Notes: generated by a model not told the origin, from the sequence alone. A stretch of 64,000 nt of DNA from Pseudonocardia sp. CNS-004 (GCA_001942185.1 MKJV01000084.1:33205-97204), one strand, 5' to 3'. Numbered from the stretch's first letter, positions 17,738-28,389 are shown. Translations and numbers: made by a program.

Positions 17738-18678
17738 AGCACCTGCTCTCGGTCACCGATCTCGACGCCGCCGCCGCGACCGGCCTGCTCGACACCGCAG
17801 ACCGGCTCAAACAGGCGCTGCTGGGTCGCGAGGTCCGCAAGCTGCCGACGCTGCGCGGCCGCACGGTGATCACGATGTTCTACGAGAACTCGACCCGCAC
17901 CCGGGTGTCGTTCGAGGTCGCCGGGAAGTGGATGAGCGCCGACACGGTCAACGTCAGCGCGTCGGGCTCGTCGGTGGGGAAGGGCGAGTCGCTGCGCGAC
18001 ACGGCGCTCACCCTGTCGGCCGTGGGCGCCGACTGCGTCGTCGTGCGGCACCCGGCGTCCGGGGCCGCACACCGGCTCGCCGGCTGGATCGACCGCGACG
18101 CCGGCGCGACCGGCACGCACACCTCGATCGTCAACGCCGGGGACGGCATGCACGAGCACCCCACCCAGGCCCTCCTGGACGCGGCCACCCTGCGCGACCG
18201 GCTGGGCGGCGTGGCCGGGCGCCGGATCGGGATCGTCGGTGACGTGCTGCACAGCCGCGTGGCGCGCTCCAACGTCTTCCTGCTGGCCACGCTGGGCGCC
18301 GAGGTCGTGGTGGTGGCACCGCCCACCCTGCTGCCGGTGGGCATCGAGCAGTGGCCGTGCCGGGTGAGCCCGGAGCTGGAGGCCGAGCTGCCCGGCCTGG
18401 ACGCGGTGATGATGCTGCGCGTGCAGGCCGAGCGCATGCACGGGTCGTTCTTCCCGTCGGCGCGCGAGTACGCGATCGGCTACGGCCTGTCCGAGGCCAG
18501 GGCGCGGCTGCTGCCCGAGCACGCGGTGGTGATGCACCCGGGCCCGATGGTGCGCGGCATGGAGATCGCGCCCTCCGTCGCCGACGGCTCGTCGTCGGCG
18601 ATCCTCGCGCAGGTCTCCAACGGCGTGCACGTCCGCATGGCCGTCCTCTACCACCTGCTGGCGGGAGCCCCCGAATGA
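17734..18678 (+). CDS. pyrB: Aspartate carbamoyltransferase catalytic subunit
   Basis: The product has 314 residues in one frame. Start GTG at 17734 overlaps pyrR (GTGA). The carbamoyl-phosphate site is FYENSTRTRVSFEVAGKWM, and HPTQALLDAATL is the second substrate motif. The domain-2 segment GRRIGIVGDVLHSRVARSN and the Asp-binding loop MMLRVQAERM are also seen. Second step of de novo pyrimidine synthesis. No pyrI regulatory subunit is present, as usual in actinobacteria. Confidence 0.96.
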   Translation: MKHLLSVTDLDAAAATGLLDTADRLKQALLGREVRKLPTLRGRTVITMFYENSTRTRVSFEVAGKWMSADTVNVSASGSSVGKGESLRDTALTLSAVGADCVVVRHPASGAAHRLAGWIDRDAGATGTHTSIVNAGDGMHEHPTQALLDAATLRDRLGGVAGRRIGIVGDVLHSRVARSNVFLLATLGAEVVVVAPPTLLPVGIEQWPCRVSPELEAELPGLDAVMMLRVQAERMHGSFFPSAREYAIGYGLSEARARLLPEHAVVMHPGPMVRGMEIAPSVADGSSSAILAQVSNGVHVRMAVLYHLLAGAPE

Positions 18679-18776
18679 GCGCCGGGCACCCTCCCACGCA
18701 ACGCCGAAATGGTGGCCTTACCGGCACAACACGGCAGCACAGCCACCTCGCTGCCACTCGGAACGGAGCCGATCGA

Positions 18777-20067
18777 GTGTCCGACCTGTTCATCTCGACC
18801 GCCCGGCCCTACGGCGAGGACGCGGTGGACCTAATCGTGCGCGACGGCGTGGTGACCGAGATCGGTGCGGGGCTGGACCGGCCCGAGGGTGTCGAGGTCC
18901 TCGACGCGGACGGGGCCGTGCTGCTCCCCGGTTTCGTCGACCTGCACACCCACCTGCGAGAGCCGGGCGGCGAGGAGTCCGAGACCGTCGAGACCGGGTC
19001 GCGGGCTGCGGCGCGCGGCGGGTACACGGCCGTGTTCGCGATGCCCAACACCGACCCGGTGGCCGACACCGCGGTCGTGGTGGAGCACGTGTGGCGGCGC
19101 GGCGAGGAGGTCGGGCTCGTCGACGTGCACCCGGCCGGCGCGGTCACGGTGGGACTCGAGGGCGTGAAGATGGCCGAGCTGGGCACGATGGCGCGCTCGC
19201 GCGCCGGGGTGCGGATGTTCTCCGACGACGGCCGCTGCGTGCACGACCCCGTGATCATGCGCCGGGCGCTGGAGTACGCGTCGGCGCTGGGCGTGGTGAT
19301 CGCGCAGCACGCGGAGGACCACCGGCTCACCGTCGGCGCGCAGGCGCACGAGGGCGTGGTGGCCTCGCAGCTCGGGCTGGCCGGGTGGCCGGCCACCGCG
19401 GAGGAGACGATCGTGGCCCGCGACTGCGCGCTGGCCCGGGAGGCCGGTGCCGCGCTGCACGTCTGCCACGTGTCCTCCGCGCGCACGGTGGAGGTGCTGC
19501 GAGCGGCGAAGGGCAGGCGTGCGGGTGTCGGCCGAGGTCACCCCGCACCACCTGCTGCTCACCGACGCGGCGCTGACCGGCTACGACCCGGTCAACAAGG
19601 TCAACCCGCCGCTGCGCACCGGCGAGGACACGAAGGCGATGCGCGCCGCGCTCGCCGAGGGCGTGATCGACGTGGTGGGCACCGACCACGCCCCCCACGC
19701 CGCGCAGTACAAGGACACGGAATGGGCGGCGGCGAAGCCCGGGATGCTCGGGCTGGAGACGGCGCTGTCGGTGGTGGTGCACACGATGGTCGAGCCGGGG
19801 CTGCTGGACTGGCGCGGGGTTGCGCGGGTGCTGTCGGAGCGCCCTGCGGAGGTCGTCGGGCTGCCCGACCAGGGGCGGCCGATCGCGGTCGGTGAGCCGG
19901 CCACGTTCGCGCTCGTCGACCCGGACGCGGTCTGGACGGTGCGCGGCGCGGCACTGGCGAGCCTGGCGTCCAACACCCCCTTCGAGGGGATGCGGCTGCC
20001 CGCGAAGGTCACGGCCACGGTGCTCCGGGGCCGCGTGACCGCACGGAACGGAGAGGTGAACTCATGA
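18777..20067 (+). CDS. pyrC: Dihydroorotase, class I (one frameshift)
   Basis: Zinc amidohydrolase closing carbamoyl-aspartate to dihydroorotate. Start GTG at 18777 (MSDLFISTARPYGEDAVDL). The frame is also open back to an ATG at 18675 overlapping the pyrB stop, which would add 34 residues. Metal and substrate motifs are VDLHTHLREPGGEESETVE, RMFSDDGRCV, a His in VIAQHAEDHRL, EVTPHHLLLTD and VGTDHAPH. The frame breaks at about 19512. Repaired length is about 430 residues. Confidence 0.94.
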
Positions 20068-21172
20068 CGGCCCTGTTGGTGCTCGAGGACGGGCGGATCT
20101 TCCACGGTGAGGCCTACGGCGCCGCGGTGAAGGCCTCGGCGAGGCCGTGTTCACCACGGGGATGACCGGCTACCAGGAGACGCTCACCGACCCGTCCTAC
20201 CACCGCCAGATCGTGGTGCAGACCGCCCCGCAGATCGGCAACACCGGCTGGAACGACGAGGACGACGAGTCGCGCGGCATCCAGGTGGCCGGGTACGCGG
20301 TGCGCGACCCCGCCCGCACGCCGTCGAACTGGCGCTCGCGCGGGTCGCTCGAGGACGCGCTGCGCGATCAGGGCGTCGTGGGGATCGCGGGGATCGACAC
20401 CCGTGCCGTGGTGCGCCACCTGCGTGAACGTGGCGCCATGCGCGCCGGGGTCTTCTCCGGGGAGGCCCTCGCGGGCGACAACGATCTGGTCGCGCGGGTG
20501 CTCGCGAGCCCGCGGATGGAGGGCGCCGACCTCTACGGCGCCGTCACGACCCGGGAGCCGTACGTGGTGCCCGCCGACGGCGAGCGCCGGTTCCGGGTGG
20601 CCGCGCTCGACGTGGGGATCAAGTCCAACACCCCAAGGATGATGGCCGCACGCGGCATCGAGGTGCACGTGCTGCCCGCCCACACCGCCATCGCGGAGAT
20701 CGAGGAGCTGGCGCCGGACGGGTTCTTCGTCGCCAACGGCCCCGGCGACCCGGCCACCGCCGACGCGCCCGTCGAGCTGACCCGTGAGGTGCTGATGCGG
20801 CGGATCCCGACGTTCGGCATCTGCTTCGGCAACCAGATCCTCGCGCGCGCTCTCGGGCGCGGCACCTACAAGCTGCGCTACGGCCACCGCGGCATCAACA
20901 TCCCGGTGGTCGAGCACGCCACCGGCCGAGTGTCGATCACGTCGCAGAACCACGGGTTCGCCGTCGAGGGCGAGGCGGGGGAGCGGTTCGACACCCCGTT
21001 CGGGCCTGCCGAGATCACCCACACCTGCCCGAACGACGGCTGCGTCGAGGGCCTGCGCGCCCTGTCCGTGCCGGCGTTCAGCGTGCAGTACCACCCCGAG
21101 GCCGCCGCGGGCCCGCACGACGCCGCGGACCTGTTCGACCGGTTCGTCGAGCTGATGAGGGAGAACGACTGA
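20064..21172 (+). CDS. carA: Carbamoyl-phosphate synthase small subunit (one frameshift)
   Basis: Glutamine amidotransferase subunit that releases ammonia for CarB. It starts at an ATG overlapping the pyrC stop (ATGA). The N-terminal domain has GMTGYQETLTDPSYHRQIVV. The class I glutaminase domain has ANGPGDP, the nucleophile Cys in FGICFGNQILARA, and the His/Glu pair in SVQYHPEAAAGPHDA. The frame breaks at about 20126 (GG for GGG). Stop and carB start overlap by one base. Confidence 0.95.
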
Positions 21173-24100
21173 TGCCCAGGCGCGACGACATCCGGCACGT
21201 GATGGTGATCGGCTCCGGGCCGATCGTGATCGGGCAGGCCGCGGAGTTCGACTACTCCGGCACCCAGGCCTGCCGCGTGCTGCGGGCCGAGGGCCTGCGC
21301 GTGTCGCTGGTGAACTCCAACCCGGCCACGATCATGACCGACCCCGAGTTCGCCGACGCCACCTACGTCGAGCCGGTCACCCCGGAATTCCTGGAGCAGG
21401 TGATCGAGGCCGAGCGGCCCGACGCGATCCTGGCCACGCTGGGCGGCCAGACCGCGCTCAACGCGGCGATCGCGCTGCACGAGAACGGGGTGCTGGACCG
21501 CTACGGCGTCGAGCTGATCGGCGCCGACGTCGAGGCCATCCAACGCGGCGAGGACCGGCTGAAGTTCAAGGAGATCGTGCAGTCGGTCGGCGGTGACGTG
21601 CCGCGCAGCGCCGTCTGCCACTCGATGGACGAGGTCCGGGCCGCCGTCTCCGAGCTGGGCCTGCCGGTCGTCATCCGGCCCTCGTTCACGATGGGCGGGC
21701 TCGGCTCCGGCATGGCGCACACGCCGGAGGACCTCGAGCGGCTCGCCGGCACCGGCCTGGACGCGTCCCCGGTCACCGAGGTGCTCATCGAGGAGTCGGT
21801 GCTCGGGTGGAAGGAGTACGAGCTCGAGCTGATGCGCGACCACCACGACAACGTGGTCGTCGTCTGCTCGATCGAGAACCTCGACCCGATGGGCGTCCAC
21901 ACCGGCGACTCGATCACCGTGGCCCCGGCGATGACGCTCACCGACCGGGAGTTCCAGCGCATGCGCGACGTCGGCATCGACGTGCTGCGCGCCGTGGGCG
22001 TCGACACCGGCGGCTGCAACATCCAGTTCGCGGTGCACCCCGACACCGGGCGCCTGGTCGTCATCGAGATGAACCCGCGCGTGTCGCGGTCGTCGGCGCT
22101 GGCGTCCAAGGCCACCGGGTTCCCGATCGCGAAGATCGCCGCGCGGCTGGCCATCGGCTACACGCTCGACGAGATCCGCAACGACATCACCGGCGAGACG
22201 CCGGCCGCGTTCGAGCCCACGCTCGACTACGTGGTGGTGAAGATCCCGCGGTTCGCGTTCGAGAAGTTCCCCGGCGCCGACCCCGAGCTCACCACCACGA
22301 TGAAGAGCGTCGGCGAGGCGATGGCGCTGGGCCGGTCGTTCCCCGAGGCGCTGGGCAAGGCCATGCGCTCGATGGAGACCACCCGCATCGGGTTCTGGAC
22401 CGCGCCCGACCCCGACGGCGAGCCGGACGTGGCGGCCAGCCGCGACGGGCGGATCTACGCCGTCGAGCACGCGCTGCGCCGGGGCCGCAGCGTGGCCGAC
22501 GTGGCCGCAGCCTCCGGGATCGACCCGTGGTTCGTCGACCAGATCGCGGCGCTCACCGAGCTGCGCCAGGAGATCGAGGACGCGGCGGTGCTGGACGCGG
22601 CGCTGCTGCGGCGGGCGAAGCGGGCCGGGCTGTCGGACCGCCAGATCGCGGTGCTGCGCCCCGAGTTCGCCGGCGAGGACGGCGTGCGCTCCCTCCGCCA
22701 CCGCCTGGGCATCCGCCCGGTCTACAAGACCGTGGACACCTGCGCCGCGGAGTTCGCGGCGAAGACGCCCTACCACTACAGCGCCTACGAGACCGACCCC
22801 TCCGCCGAGTCGGAGATCGCCGCGCAGACCGAGAAGCCGAAGGTGCTCATCCTCGGCTCCGGGCCCAACCGCATCGGGCAGGGCATCGAGTTCGACTACT
22901 CGTGCGTGCACGCGGTGATGGCGCTGCGCGAGGCCGGGTTCGAGACCGTGATGGTCAACTGCAACCCCGAGACCGTCTCCACCGACTACGACACTGCGAC
23001 CGGCTGTACTTCGAGCCGCTCACGTTCGAGGACGTGCTCGAGGTGGTGCACGCCGAGCAGCAGTCCGGCACGGTCGCGGGCGTCATCGTGCAGCTGGGCG
23101 GGCAGACCCCGCTCGGGCTCGCGCAGCGGCTCACCGCGGCGGGCGTCCCGGTCGTCGGCACGTCCGCGGCCGCGATCGACCTGGCCGAGGACCGCGGTGC
23201 GTTCGGCGAGGTGCTCCGGAAAGCAGGCCTGCCCGCGCCCGCGTTCGGCATGGCCACCTCCTTCGACGAGGCCCGCGCCATCGCCGCCCGCATCGGCTAC
23301 CCGGTGCTCGTGCGGCCCTCCTACGTGCTGGGCGGGCGCGGCATGGAGATCGTCTACGACGACGAGACGCTCGCCGGGTACATCTCCCGCGCCACGACGA
23401 TCAGCGAGGACCGGCCCGTGCTGGTCGACCGGTTCCTCGACGACGCCATCGAGATCGACGTCGACGCGCTCTGCGACGGCGACGAGGTGTTCATCGGCGG
23501 CGTGATGGAGCACATCGAGGAGGCCGGGGTCCACTCCGGTGACTCGTCGTGCGCGCTGCCCCCGATCACCCTCGGCCACTCGGTGCTGGAGCAGGTGCGC
23601 CGCTCCACGGAGGCCATCGCACACGGCGTCGGGGTGCGCGGGCTGCTCAACGTGCAGTACGCGCTGCACGGCGAGACGCTCTACGTGCTGGAGGCCAACC
23701 CGCGGGCCTCGCGCACCGTGCCGTTCGTCTCCAAGGCCACCGCGGTGCCCCTCGCGAAGGCGGCGGCGCGGATCATGCTCGGGACCACGATCGCCGAGCT
23801 GCGCGCCGAAGGCCTGCTCCCGGCCGAGGGCGACGGCGGCGAGCTGCCCCCCGACGCGCCGATCGCCGTCAAGGAGGCGGTGCTGCCGTTCCACCGGTTC
23901 CGCACCGTCGACGGCCACGGCGTCGACCCGCTGCTCGGGCCGGAGATGAAGTCCACCGGCGAGGTCATGGGCTTCGACGCCTCGTTCGGGGCGGCGTTCG
24001 CCAAGTCCCAGGCCGGCGCTACGGGTCGCTGCCCACGTCGGGGCGGGTGTTCGTGTCGATGGCCGACCGCGACAAGCGCGCCATGGTGTTCCCGGTGCTG

Positions 24101-24456
24101 CGGCTGGCCGACCTCGGGTTCGAGGTCCTGGCCACCGTGGGCACCGCCGACGTGCTGCGCCGCCACGGGGTGGCGGCCACGGTCGTGCGCAAGCACTACG
24201 AGGGTGGGGAGACCATCGTCGACCGCATCCTCGCCGGGGACGTCGACCTGATCATCAACACCCCGTACGGCAACTCCGGGCCCCGCGTCGACGGCTACGA
24301 GATCCGTTCTGCGGCCGTCGCCCGCGGGTTCCGTGCATCACGACGGTCCAGGGCGCGGGCGCCGCCGTGCAGGGCATCGAGGCGATGAAGGCGGGCCGGA
24401 TCGGCGTCCGCTCGCTGCAGGACGCCCACGCGAGCCTGCTGAAGGCCCGCTCGTGA
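21172..24456 (+). CDS. carB: Carbamoyl-phosphate synthase large subunit (three frameshifts)
   Basis: About 1095 residues after repair. The two duplicated ATP-grasp halves are clear: IGSGPIVIGQAAEFDYSGTQ at the start and LGSGPNRIGQGIEFDYSCVH in the second half, each followed by VNCNPET/VNSNPAT-type motifs. ATP-grasp segments GGLGSGMAHT and LGGRGMEIVY are seen, then the C-terminal MGS-like allosteric domain (VFVSMADRDKRAMVFPVLRL, INTPYGNSGPRVDGYEIR). The frame breaks at about 22997, 24019 and 24331, each fixed by adding one C. It supplies carbamoyl phosphate for pyrimidines and arginine. Confidence 0.95.
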
Positions 24457-24557
24457 GGCCCCCGGCGCCGGCGGTCCGAGCCCACCTCGCAGGCCTGCTG
24501 CTGCGTGCAGGGCGCGCGGACAGCGGTACGGCTCCGAGGCGCGGGGGAGGGGGCGGC

Positions 24558-25377
24558 GTGACGGCGTTCGGGGCGCGGCTGGGCGCCGCCGTGGGTGAGC
24601 GTGGGGCGTTGTGCGTGGGGATCGACCCGCATCCCGGCCTGCTCGCCTCGTGGGGGCTCACCGACGACGCCGACGGGCTGGCGCGGTTCGCCGACGCGTG
24701 CGTGGCCGCGTTCGCCGGGCACGTGGCGGTGGTGAAGCCGCAGTCGGCGTTCTTCGAGCGGCACGGCTCGCGCGGCATCGCCGTGCTGGAGGAGCTCCTC
24801 GCCGCGTTCGCCGGTTCGCCGACTCTCACGATCCTCGACGTCAAGCGCGGCGACATCGGCTCGACGATGGACGGCTACGCCGACGCCTACCTCGGTGTGG
24901 GCGCACCGCTCGGCGCCGACGCGGTGACGCTGTCGCCGTACCTGGGTTTCGAGTCGCTGTCGGCGGCGCTGGCGACGGCGGCCGATGCCGGCCGGGGCGC
25001 GTTCGTGCTGGCCCGCACGTCGAACCCGGAGGCGCGCCGGTACAGCTGGCGGAGTTCGGCGGTCGCCGCACCGCCCAGTCGATGGTGGACGGCGCGGCGG
25101 CCGCAACGCGGGGGCGCGACCGCTCGGCGACGTCGGTGTGGTCGTCGGCGCCACGCGCGAGCACGGGCTCGACCTGTCCGCGCTGAACGGCCCCGTGCTC
25201 GCGCCCGGCCTGGGGGCTCAGGGTGCGGGCCCCGCCGACATCGCCGCGATCTTCGGGGGCGTGCGGGGTGTCGTCCTCCCCGCGGCATCGAGGTCGGTGC
25301 TGGCCGCGGGCCCGGTGGTCGGATCGCTCCGCGGGGCGGCGCAGTCCCTCCGCGACGAGCTCGCCGCCGCGGTCTGA
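24558..25377 (+). CDS. pyrF: Orotidine 5'-phosphate decarboxylase, PyrF2 type (two frameshifts)
   Basis: Final step to UMP. Start GTG at 24558 after GGGGGAGGGGG; an in-frame GTG at 24453 overlapping the carB stop is an alternative. It belongs to the actinobacterial/myxobacterial type: LCVGIDPHPGLLASWG, VVKPQSAFFERHGSRG, the catalytic LTILDVKRGDIGSTMDGYA, and FVLARTSNPEG. The C-terminus is LGDVGVVVGATREHGLDLSA and APGLGAQGAGPADIA. The frame breaks at about 25031 (GG for GGG) and about 25101 (CC for CCC). Last enzyme gene of the pyr operon. Confidence 0.93.
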
Positions 25378-25390
25378 TCCCCGCTCCCCC

Positions 25391-25462
25391 GACTTCACAC
25401 ACCACGCCCGGACTTCACACAGGGCCGGCCGTGTGTGAAGGGCCTGCAGGGTGTGTGAAGTC
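25391..25462. repeat. Nested TTCACACA palindrome, copy 2
   Basis: Outer arms of 11 bp (25391-25401 GACTTCACACA / 25452-25462) and inner arms of 9 bp (25413-25421 CTTCACACA / 25432-25440) are perfect. They surround a loop with GGGCCGGCC. The plan is the same as at 13954-14031. It lies just after pyrF, where it may end the pyr transcript. Confidence 0.9.
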
Positions 25463-25926
25463 CGGTGATCGGCCCACGAGGAGCGTCACGCGCGCCAGGA
25501 TCGTGGCCCCGGTGGCCCTCGCGGCGCGTTCCTCCCGGAGCGGACCGGTCGTTCGTCGCGCCCGGACCTCCGCCGACAGCGAGTTCCCGCAGTTCGGCGC
25601 CCGCGGGCCACCCGTCGGCGCGGATCGGTGTGGTTCGCCCGGATGGGCGAATCGGACTCCCTGCCGGATTCGAGGGGGTCCCGACCCGGTGGCAGCCAGG
25701 CGACGGTCGGTCCGGTGCGCCGAGCGGGCGGGTCGATTCCCCTTTCGGGTGCTTGCGCGTGGTATCACCCGGATGGGTGGACCGCTCGGAGAACCGGCAG
25801 GTGGCACCCCAGTTTCTCGTTCGGGGCCGGGCGTGAGTACGTTCGGTGGGAGCCGCGGGCCAGGCCCGCGACGGTGGTGAGGATGCGCCTGGATTGCAGG
25901 CCGCACGGAGAAAGACGGAGGAGACC
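25463..25926 (+). promoter_or_regulatory. mihF upstream regulatory gap
   Basis: About 460 bp without a credible gene; open frames on both strands are Ser/Arg/Pro-rich and lack conserved features. It holds two short hairpins sharing the core CCCGGATGGG: TTCGCCCGGATGGGCGAA (25634-25651) and CACCCGGATGGGTG (25766-25779). A strong ribosome-binding site (GGAGGAG, 25917-25923) precedes mihF. The size of the gap and the twin hairpins suggest regulated expression of mihF. Confidence 0.5.
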
Positions 25927-26240
25927 GTGGCCCTTCCCCAGCTGACCGAGGAACAGCGTGAAGCCGCCCTGAAGAAGGCGGCTGCGGCGCGCCGGGCCCG
26001 GGCCGAGCTGAAGGACCGGCTCAAGCGCGGAGGGACGACCATCGGGGAAGTCTGAAGCAGTCGGATACCGACGAGGTGCTGGGCAAGATGAAGGTCTCGG
26101 CCCTGCTCGAGGCGATGCCGGGTGTCGGCAAGGTCCGCGCCGCTCAGATCATGGAGCGGCTCGAGATCGCGCCGTCACGCCGGCTGCGTGGGCTCGGCGA
26201 CCGGCAGCGCAAGGCGCTGTTGGCCGACTTCGAGTCCTGA
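25927..26240 (+). CDS. mihF: Actinobacterial integration host factor mIHF (one frameshift)
   Basis: About 104 residues after repair. It starts at a GTG (MALPQLTEEQREAALKKAAA) four bases after GGAGGAG. The Lys/Arg-rich N-terminal helix (RRARAELKDRLKRGG) is followed by the helix-two-turn-helix DNA-binding part VSALLEAMPGVGKVRAAQIM and RLRGLGDRQRKALLADF. This nucleoid protein bends DNA and is essential in mycobacteria. The frame breaks at about 26052 (GTC-TGA for GTCCTGA), which would otherwise leave a 43-residue stub. It sits between pyrF and gmk as in other actinobacteria. Confidence 0.93.
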
Positions 26241-26275
26241 AGCGGTAGGTCCCGAGCGTCGAGGGTCTGAGTACC

Positions 26276-26890
26276 GTGGCACGTGACGTGCGGAGGGGCC
26301 GGCTGGTGGTACTGGCCGGCCCCTCCGGCGTCGGCAAGTCCAGCGTGGTCGACGCGCTGCGCGGCCGGCTGCCGGAATTGTTCTTCAGCGTGTCGGCCAC
26401 CACGCGCGACCCACGGCCCGGCGAGGTCGACGGCGTGCACTACCGCTTCGTCGGCCCCGCGGGTTTCGAGGAGCTCATCGAGCACGGCGAGCTCCTCGAA
26501 TGGGCCGAGATCCACGGCGGGCTGCAGCGTTCCGGCACCCCGCGGGAGCCGGTCGAACAGGCCCTGTCCGCGGGCAAGCCGGTGCTCGTCGAGGTCGACC
26601 TCGCCGGTGCCCGCACGATCAAGGCGGTGCTCCCGGAGTCGGTGACGGTGTTCCTCGCCCCGCCGTCGCTCGAGGAGCTGGAGCGACGGCTGCGGGGCCG
26701 CGGTACCGAGTCGGAGGCCCAGTTCCGGCGCCGTCTGCAGACCGCTCGCGAGGAAATCGCGGCCTGCGACGAGTTCGACGTGGTCATCGTCAATGCCGAT
26801 CTGCAGGACGTCGTTTCGCGGTTGGTAGACTTGCTGGTCGGTGCGGGTCTCCCCGCCGCAAGGCCATTCCCCCAGGAGTCTTCTTCGTGA
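26276..26890 (+). CDS. gmk: Guanylate kinase
   Basis: Converts GMP to GDP with ATP. It has 204 residues from a GTG at 26276. P-loop LAGPSGVGKSSVVDALRG, GMP-binding SVSATTRDPRPGEVDGVHYR, then LEWAEIHG and a C-terminal Arg-rich lid (ERRLRGRGTESEAQFRRRLQ) are present. The stop overlaps the rpoZ start (GTGA). Confidence 0.95.
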   Translation: MARDVRRGRLVVLAGPSGVGKSSVVDALRGRLPELFFSVSATTRDPRPGEVDGVHYRFVGPAGFEELIEHGELLEWAEIHGGLQRSGTPREPVEQALSAGKPVLVEVDLAGARTIKAVLPESVTVFLAPPSLEELERRLRGRGTESEAQFRRRLQTAREEIAACDEFDVVIVNADLQDVVSRLVDLLVGAGLPAARPFPQESSS

Positions 26891-27165
26891 GCATGCCGCT
26901 GACCGGTGTCGTCGCCGGTTCCACGCCCGAGGGCATCACCAACCCGCCCATCGACGACCTGCTCAGCCAGGTCAGTTCCAAGTACGCGCTGGTGATCTAC
27001 GCCGCCAAGCGCGCCCGCCAGATCAACGACTACTACTCGCAGCTTGGTGAGGGCCTGCTGGAGTACGTCGGCCCGCTCGTGGAGCCGGGCCCGCGCGAGA
27101 AGCCGCTGTCGATCGCGATGCGCGAGATCCAGGCCGGCATGCTCGAGCACACCGAAGGCGAGTAG
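26887..27165 (+). CDS. rpoZ: RNA polymerase omega subunit
   Basis: A 92-residue (GTG 26887) or 90-residue (ATG 26893) assembly factor for the beta-prime subunit. Characteristic segments are ITNPPIDDLLSQVSSKYALV and AAKRARQINDYYSQLGEGLL. The actinobacterial C-terminus ends SIAMREIQAGMLEHTEGE. Stop and coaBC start overlap by one base. Confidence 0.95.
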   Translation: MSMPLTGVVAGSTPEGITNPPIDDLLSQVSSKYALVIYAAKRARQINDYYSQLGEGLLEYVGPLVEPGPREKPLSIAMREIQAGMLEHTEGE

Positions 27166-28376
27166 TGAGCGGCCCCCGGATCCTGCTGGGCGTCGCCGGG
27201 GGCATCGCCGCGTACAAGAGCGCCGAGCTGCTGCGCAGGCTCACCGAGACCGGCCACTCCGTGCGGGTGCTGCCGACGCCGTCCGCGTTGCAGTTCGTCG
27301 GGGCGGCCACCTTCGAGGCGCTGTCCGGGCAGCCGGTGCACACCGGCGTCTTCGTCGACGTCCCCGAGGTGCCGCACGTCCGGCTCGGCCAGGAGGCCCA
27401 GCTCGTCGTCGTGGCGCCCGCCACCGCCGACCTGATGGCGCGTGCCGCTGCCGGCCGGGCCGACGACCTGCTCACCGCGTCGCTGCTGACGGCGCGCTGT
27501 CCGGTGCTGTTCGCACCGGCCATGCACACCGAGATGTGGGAGCACCTCGCCACGCGCGCCAACGTGGAGCTGTTGCGCTCCCGCGGTGTCGTCGTGATGG
27601 AGCCTGCCTCGGGCCGGCTCACCGGCGCCGACTCGGGGGCGGGGCGGTTGCCCGACCCGGGCGAGATCGCCGACGTCGCCCGGCTGCTGTTGGAGCGCGG
27701 CGACGCGCTGCCGCGGGACCTCGTCGGCCGCCGCGTCGTGGTGTCGGCGGGCGGCACGCGGGAGGCCCTCGACCCGGTGCGCTACCTCGGCAACCGCTCG
27801 TCGGGGCGGCAGGGCTACGCGCTCGCCCGGGTGGCGGCACAGCGCGGGGCCCACGTCACGCTCGTCTCCGCCCACACCGCAGACCTGGGTGACCCGGCAG
27901 CCGTCGAGATGGTGCGGGTCGGGTCGGCGCTGGAGCTGCGCGACGCGATGCACGCCGCGGCGAAGGGCGCCGACGCCGTGGTGATGGCGGCGGCGGTGGC
28001 CGACTTCCGGCCGGACGCGCTCGCCGAGCACAAGATCAAGAAGGATGGTTCGGAACCGCCGCCGCTGCGCCTCGCGTTGAACCCGGACATCCTCGTCGAG
28101 CTGGTCGCCGCGCGGGAGCCGGGCCAGGTCGTGGTGGGATTCGCCGCCGAGACCGGCGACGAGTCGGGTGACCCGTTGCACCACGGCCGCGCCAAGCTCG
28201 CCCGCAAGGGCTGCGACCTGCTGGTGGTCAACGCGGTGGGCGACGGGCGGGCGTTCGAGGTGGCCGACAACTCCGGTTGGCTCCTGGGCGCCGACGGCAC
28301 GGAGCGGGAGCTCGGGGCCGGCTCGAAGGGGTTGCTGGCCTCCCGCGTCTGGGACGCCGTCACCGCCCGGCTGTAG
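27165..28376 (+). CDS. coaBC: Bifunctional phosphopantothenoylcysteine decarboxylase/synthetase
   Basis: A 403-residue fusion for two coenzyme A steps. The CoaC flavoprotein part spans residues about 1-180 (GVAGGIAAYKSAELLRRL, PATADLMARAAAGRADDLL, the catalytic-Cys-like region and substrate motif PAMHTEMWEH). The CoaB part follows (VSAGGTREALDPVRYLGNRS, AAAVADFRPDALAEHKIKK, the phosphopantothenate-binding Lys pair). It is intact in one frame. It is followed by a strong terminator, ending the mihF-gmk-rpoZ-coaBC unit. Confidence 0.95.
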   Translation: MSGPRILLGVAGGIAAYKSAELLRRLTETGHSVRVLPTPSALQFVGAATFEALSGQPVHTGVFVDVPEVPHVRLGQEAQLVVVAPATADLMARAAAGRADDLLTASLLTARCPVLFAPAMHTEMWEHLATRANVELLRSRGVVVMEPASGRLTGADSGAGRLPDPGEIADVARLLLERGDALPRDLVGRRVVVSAGGTREALDPVRYLGNRSSGRQGYALARVAAQRGAHVTLVSAHTADLGDPAAVEMVRVGSALELRDAMHAAAKGADAVVMAAAVADFRPDALAEHKIKKDGSEPPPLRLALNPDILVELVAAREPGQVVVGFAAETGDESGDPLHHGRAKLARKGCDLLVVNAVGDGRAFEVADNSGWLLGADGTERELGAGSKGLLASRVWDAVTARL

Positions 28377-28389
28377 CTCCGGAACCGCG

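Noticed and set aside
25465..25836. Open frames on both strands upstream of mihF
   Set aside because: Low-complexity composition, no ribosome-binding site, overlapping frames on both strands; treated as regulatory DNA.
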